7,611 nt of DNA from Rickettsiales bacterium (lineage in GTDB: Bacteria; Pseudomonadota; Alphaproteobacteria; Rickettsiales; UBA1997), in NCBI GenBank assembly GCA_947441695.1, contig CANEUK010000066.1, forward strand, positions 1 through 7,611, given 5' to 3'. The position numbers and the translations under genes are program-made. Of this stretch, positions 5,595-7,611 are shown piece by piece (position 1 is the stretch's first letter; every line of letters begins with the position of its first letter). The notes under the pieces were generated by a model that worked only from the letters and a program-made list of their open reading frames with translations, was not told where the DNA came from and did no database searches.

Positions 5595-7611
5595 ATGTTC
5601 ATAGCCCTTCGCAATCATACAACTTATTCGCTTTGCAAAGGTGCTATTAAAATCTCCGAAATTGTTGACGAGGCTTTGGCGCAAAATTTTCCAGCTTTAG
5701 GAATTATGGATTGCCAAAATCTTTTTGCCGCTTTGGAATTTTCTACAGCCTGCAAAAAAGCTGGAATTCAGCCAATTTTGGGATGCGAAATGTTGCTTAA
5801 TTTTGATGATAGCGGCCGCAAAAATTTATCTAATTTAGACATCGAAAAATCGCTGGCAAAATTGCCGCTAATTGCAAGAAACGAGCAAGGCTACAAAAAT
5901 TTGATGTATTTGGTTAGTCAATCTTTTTTACAACGTCAAAATGGCGTTTCGCCGCACATTTCTTTTGAAATGCTCAAACAAAATTCAGGCGGACTAATTG
6001 CGCTTTCTGGAGCCTCTGACGGCTTAATTGGAAAGCTTTTGGCTGATTATCAAGAAAAAAAAATTGACGACTTAGTTGAACAATTTTCGCAAATTTTTCC
6101 CGATAATTTTTATATTGAAATCACGCGCCACGGAACCGAAATTGAAAATAAACTTGAAGAAAAATTCATCGAATTAGCCTATAAACACAATCTGCCATTG
6201 GTTGCAACTAATGACGTTTATTTTTTGAAACCCGAAATGCACGAAGCGCAAGATGTTTTAAGTTGCATTGGCGAGGCAAGATTTTTTTTAGAAGCTAATC
6301 GCCCCAAATTTTCGCCCCAACAATATTTCAAAACTCAAAACGAGCTTGAAGCCTTATTTTCAGACATTCCCGAAGCAATTGAAAACACCGTCAACATCGC
6401 CAAAAAATGCCAAATTATGGCGTTTGAGCGGCCGCCTTCTTTGCCTAAATTTAGTAATGAACCCAATTTTGACGAAGCGGCAGAATTAAAAATTCAAAGC
6501 CTTGGCGGCTTGAAAGAAAAGCTTTTGGCAAAGTTTGAAATTGAAGAAATTGACTCCAACAAACAAAAAGAAATCGAAGCTGAATATTTTGCCCGCCTTG
6601 ATTTTGAGTTGTCGGTAATTACCAAAATGAATTTTTCGGGCTATTTTTTAATCGTCTCCGATTTTATTAAATGGGCTAAAAATAACCAAATTCCGGTTGG
6701 TCCAGGAAGAGGCTCTGGCGCTGGTTCAATTGTGGCTTGGGCGTTACAAATTACCGACCTTGATCCAATTCGTTTTGGTTTGCTTTTTGAACGCTTTTTA
6801 AACCCCGACCGCGTTTCAATGCCCGATTTTGATATCGATTTTTGCCAAACCCGCCGCGACGAAGTAATTGACTACGTGCAGCAAAAATATGGCCGCGATT
6901 ACGTGGCGCAAATTATCACTTTTGGAAAATTACAAGCGCGCGCGGTTTTAAAAGATGTTGGTCGCGTTTTGCAAATGCCTTACAACCAAGTTGATCGCAT
7001 TTGCAAACTAATTCCATTTAACGCCATCGAGGCGGTAACGCTTGAAAAGGCGATTGAAATGGACAAAGACTTGCAAACCGCCATTCGCGAAGACCCGCAA
7101 GTGACAAAACTAGTTGATATTGCAAAAAAACTCGAAGGCTTAAATCGCCACGCTTCAACCCACGCGGCTGGCGTGGTAATTGGCGACAAACCTTTGCACG
7201 AAATCTGCGCGCTTTACAACGACCAAGGTTCAACTATGCCAGCGGTTGGATATTCAATGAAATATGCCGAAAGTGCGGGCTTGGTAAAATTTGACTTTTT
7301 GGGCTTAAAAACTCTGACCACAATTTTTGAAACGGTAAAATTGGTTGAAAAAATTCGCGGGATAAAAATTGATATTTCTAAGCTAAAACTTAACGACGAA
7401 ACAACTTTTAAAATGCTGGCGAGCGGCGATTCAATTGGAGTTTTTCAAATTGAGTCTTTGGGAATGCGCTCGGTTTTGCGCCAAATGCGCGCCGACAAAA
7501 TTGAAGACATTATTGCACTGATTTCGCTTTATCGCCCGGGCCCCATGGACAACATTCCAACTTACATTCGCCGCAAACATGGCGACGAAAAAATTAATTA
7601 TCCGCATCCGC
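5595..7611 (+). CDS. dnaE: DNA polymerase III alpha, N-terminal part: PHP and polymerase core, open at right edge
   Basis: From the ATG at 5595, 672 codons are open to the window edge. An in-frame TAA four codons upstream (5583-5585) fixes the start region, and the MFIALRNHTTYSL opening fits DnaE. The PHP domain (1 to about 275) has Arg6-Asn7-His8 where nuclease-active PHP domains have His-x-His, so it is probably inactive and proofreading would come from a separate DnaQ. The polymerase core follows: GPGRGSGAGS (369-378), catalytic PDFDIDF with Asp411, Asp413 and Asp415, a thumb with ITFGKLQARAVLKDVGRVL (441-459), RHASTHAAGVVIG, and the third catalytic Asp567 in KFDFLGL. The last readable part, YRPGPMDN...RRKHG, lies in the fingers. 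It synthesises both strands at the fork. The reading frame is clean with 22 of 28 Arg codons CGC. Whether it ends near residue 830 or is full length cannot be seen here; the C-terminal third is also present on the opposite strand next door. Confidence 0.97.
   Translation, partial: MFIALRNHTTYSLCKGAIKISEIVDEALAQNFPALGIMDCQNLFAALEFSTACKKAGIQPILGCEMLLNFDDSGRKNLSNLDIEKSLAKLPLIARNEQGYKNLMYLVSQSFLQRQNGVSPHISFEMLKQNSGGLIALSGASDGLIGKLLADYQEKKIDDLVEQFSQIFPDNFYIEITRHGTEIENKLEEKFIELAYKHNLPLVATNDVYFLKPEMHEAQDVLSCIGEARFFLEANRPKFSPQQYFKTQNELEALFSDIPEAIENTVNIAKKCQIMAFERPPSLPKFSNEPNFDEAAELKIQSLGGLKEKLLAKFEIEEIDSNKQKEIEAEYFARLDFELSVITKMNFSGYFLIVSDFIKWAKNNQIPVGPGRGSGAGSIVAWALQITDLDPIRFGLLFERFLNPDRVSMPDFDIDFCQTRRDEVIDYVQQKYGRDYVAQIITFGKLQARAVLKDVGRVLQMPYNQVDRICKLIPFNAIEAVTLEKAIEMDKDLQTAIREDPQVTKLVDIAKKLEGLNRHASTHAAGVVIGDKPLHEICALYNDQGSTMPAVGYSMKYAESAGLVKFDFLGLKTLTTIFETVKLVEKIRGIKIDISKLKLNDETTFKMLASGDSIGVFQIESLGMRSVLRQMRADKIEDIIALISLYRPGPMDNIPTYIRRKHGDEKINYPHP

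Noticed and set aside
6980..7233. Two minus-strand frames inside the dnaE N-terminal part
   Set aside because: They are antisense to the conserved palm and thumb coding region and resemble no protein.

Overview
The window reads as chromosomal DNA of an AT-rich, aerobic, Gram-negative bacterium, most likely an alphaproteobacterium. The DnaE sequence has alphaproteobacterial-style signatures, a Coq7-type ubiquinone hydroxylase implies an aerobic quinone pathway, and an MltA lipoprotein implies an outer membrane with peptidoglycan. Low GC, frequent A/T tracts, weak Shine-Dalgarno sequences and a large ankyrin-repeat gene fit a host-associated lineage (Rickettsiales- or Holosporales-like), but that placement is inference.

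Layout: (i) 1-936, minus strand: 5' part of an ankyrin-repeat gene whose 3' end lies off the left edge. Its inner repeats form a 198-bp higher-order tandem array. (ii) 937-1221: AT-rich spacer holding a possible 47-codon ORF and a palindromic GCCGC repeat. (iii) 1222-2340, minus: mltA, a lytic transglycosylase lipoprotein. (iv) 2341-2423: divergent promoter region with three 14-bp tandem repeats. (v) 2424-3518 and 3528-4088, plus: ychF and coq7, 9 bp apart, a probable operon. (vi) 4089-4240: convergent spacer with weak hairpins. (vii) 4241-5434, minus: a stand-alone gene for the C-terminal third of DNA polymerase III alpha (clamp-binding motif, OB fold, C-terminal domain). (viii) 5595-7611 and beyond, plus: the N-terminal part of DNA polymerase III alpha (PHP, palm, thumb, start of fingers), open at the right edge.

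The most notable point is the dnaE arrangement. Sequence for the replicative polymerase lies in two divergently oriented reading frames, C-terminal module to the left and catalytic core to the right, with only about 100-160 bp between them. Both frames are intact and use the same native codon style. No intein sequence is visible at the C-part start. The geometry is what one inversion of the 5' portion of an ancestral dnaE would give, and would make a two-subunit alpha. The alternative, a full-length dnaE continuing off the right edge plus an extra copy of its 3' end, cannot be excluded from this window. Assembly error must also be ruled out.

The other genes are ordinary housekeeping functions: cell-wall turnover (MltA), a translation-associated ATPase (YchF) and ubiquinone synthesis (Coq7). 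The ankyrin gene stands apart in codon use and repeat structure and looks like accessory, fast-evolving DNA.
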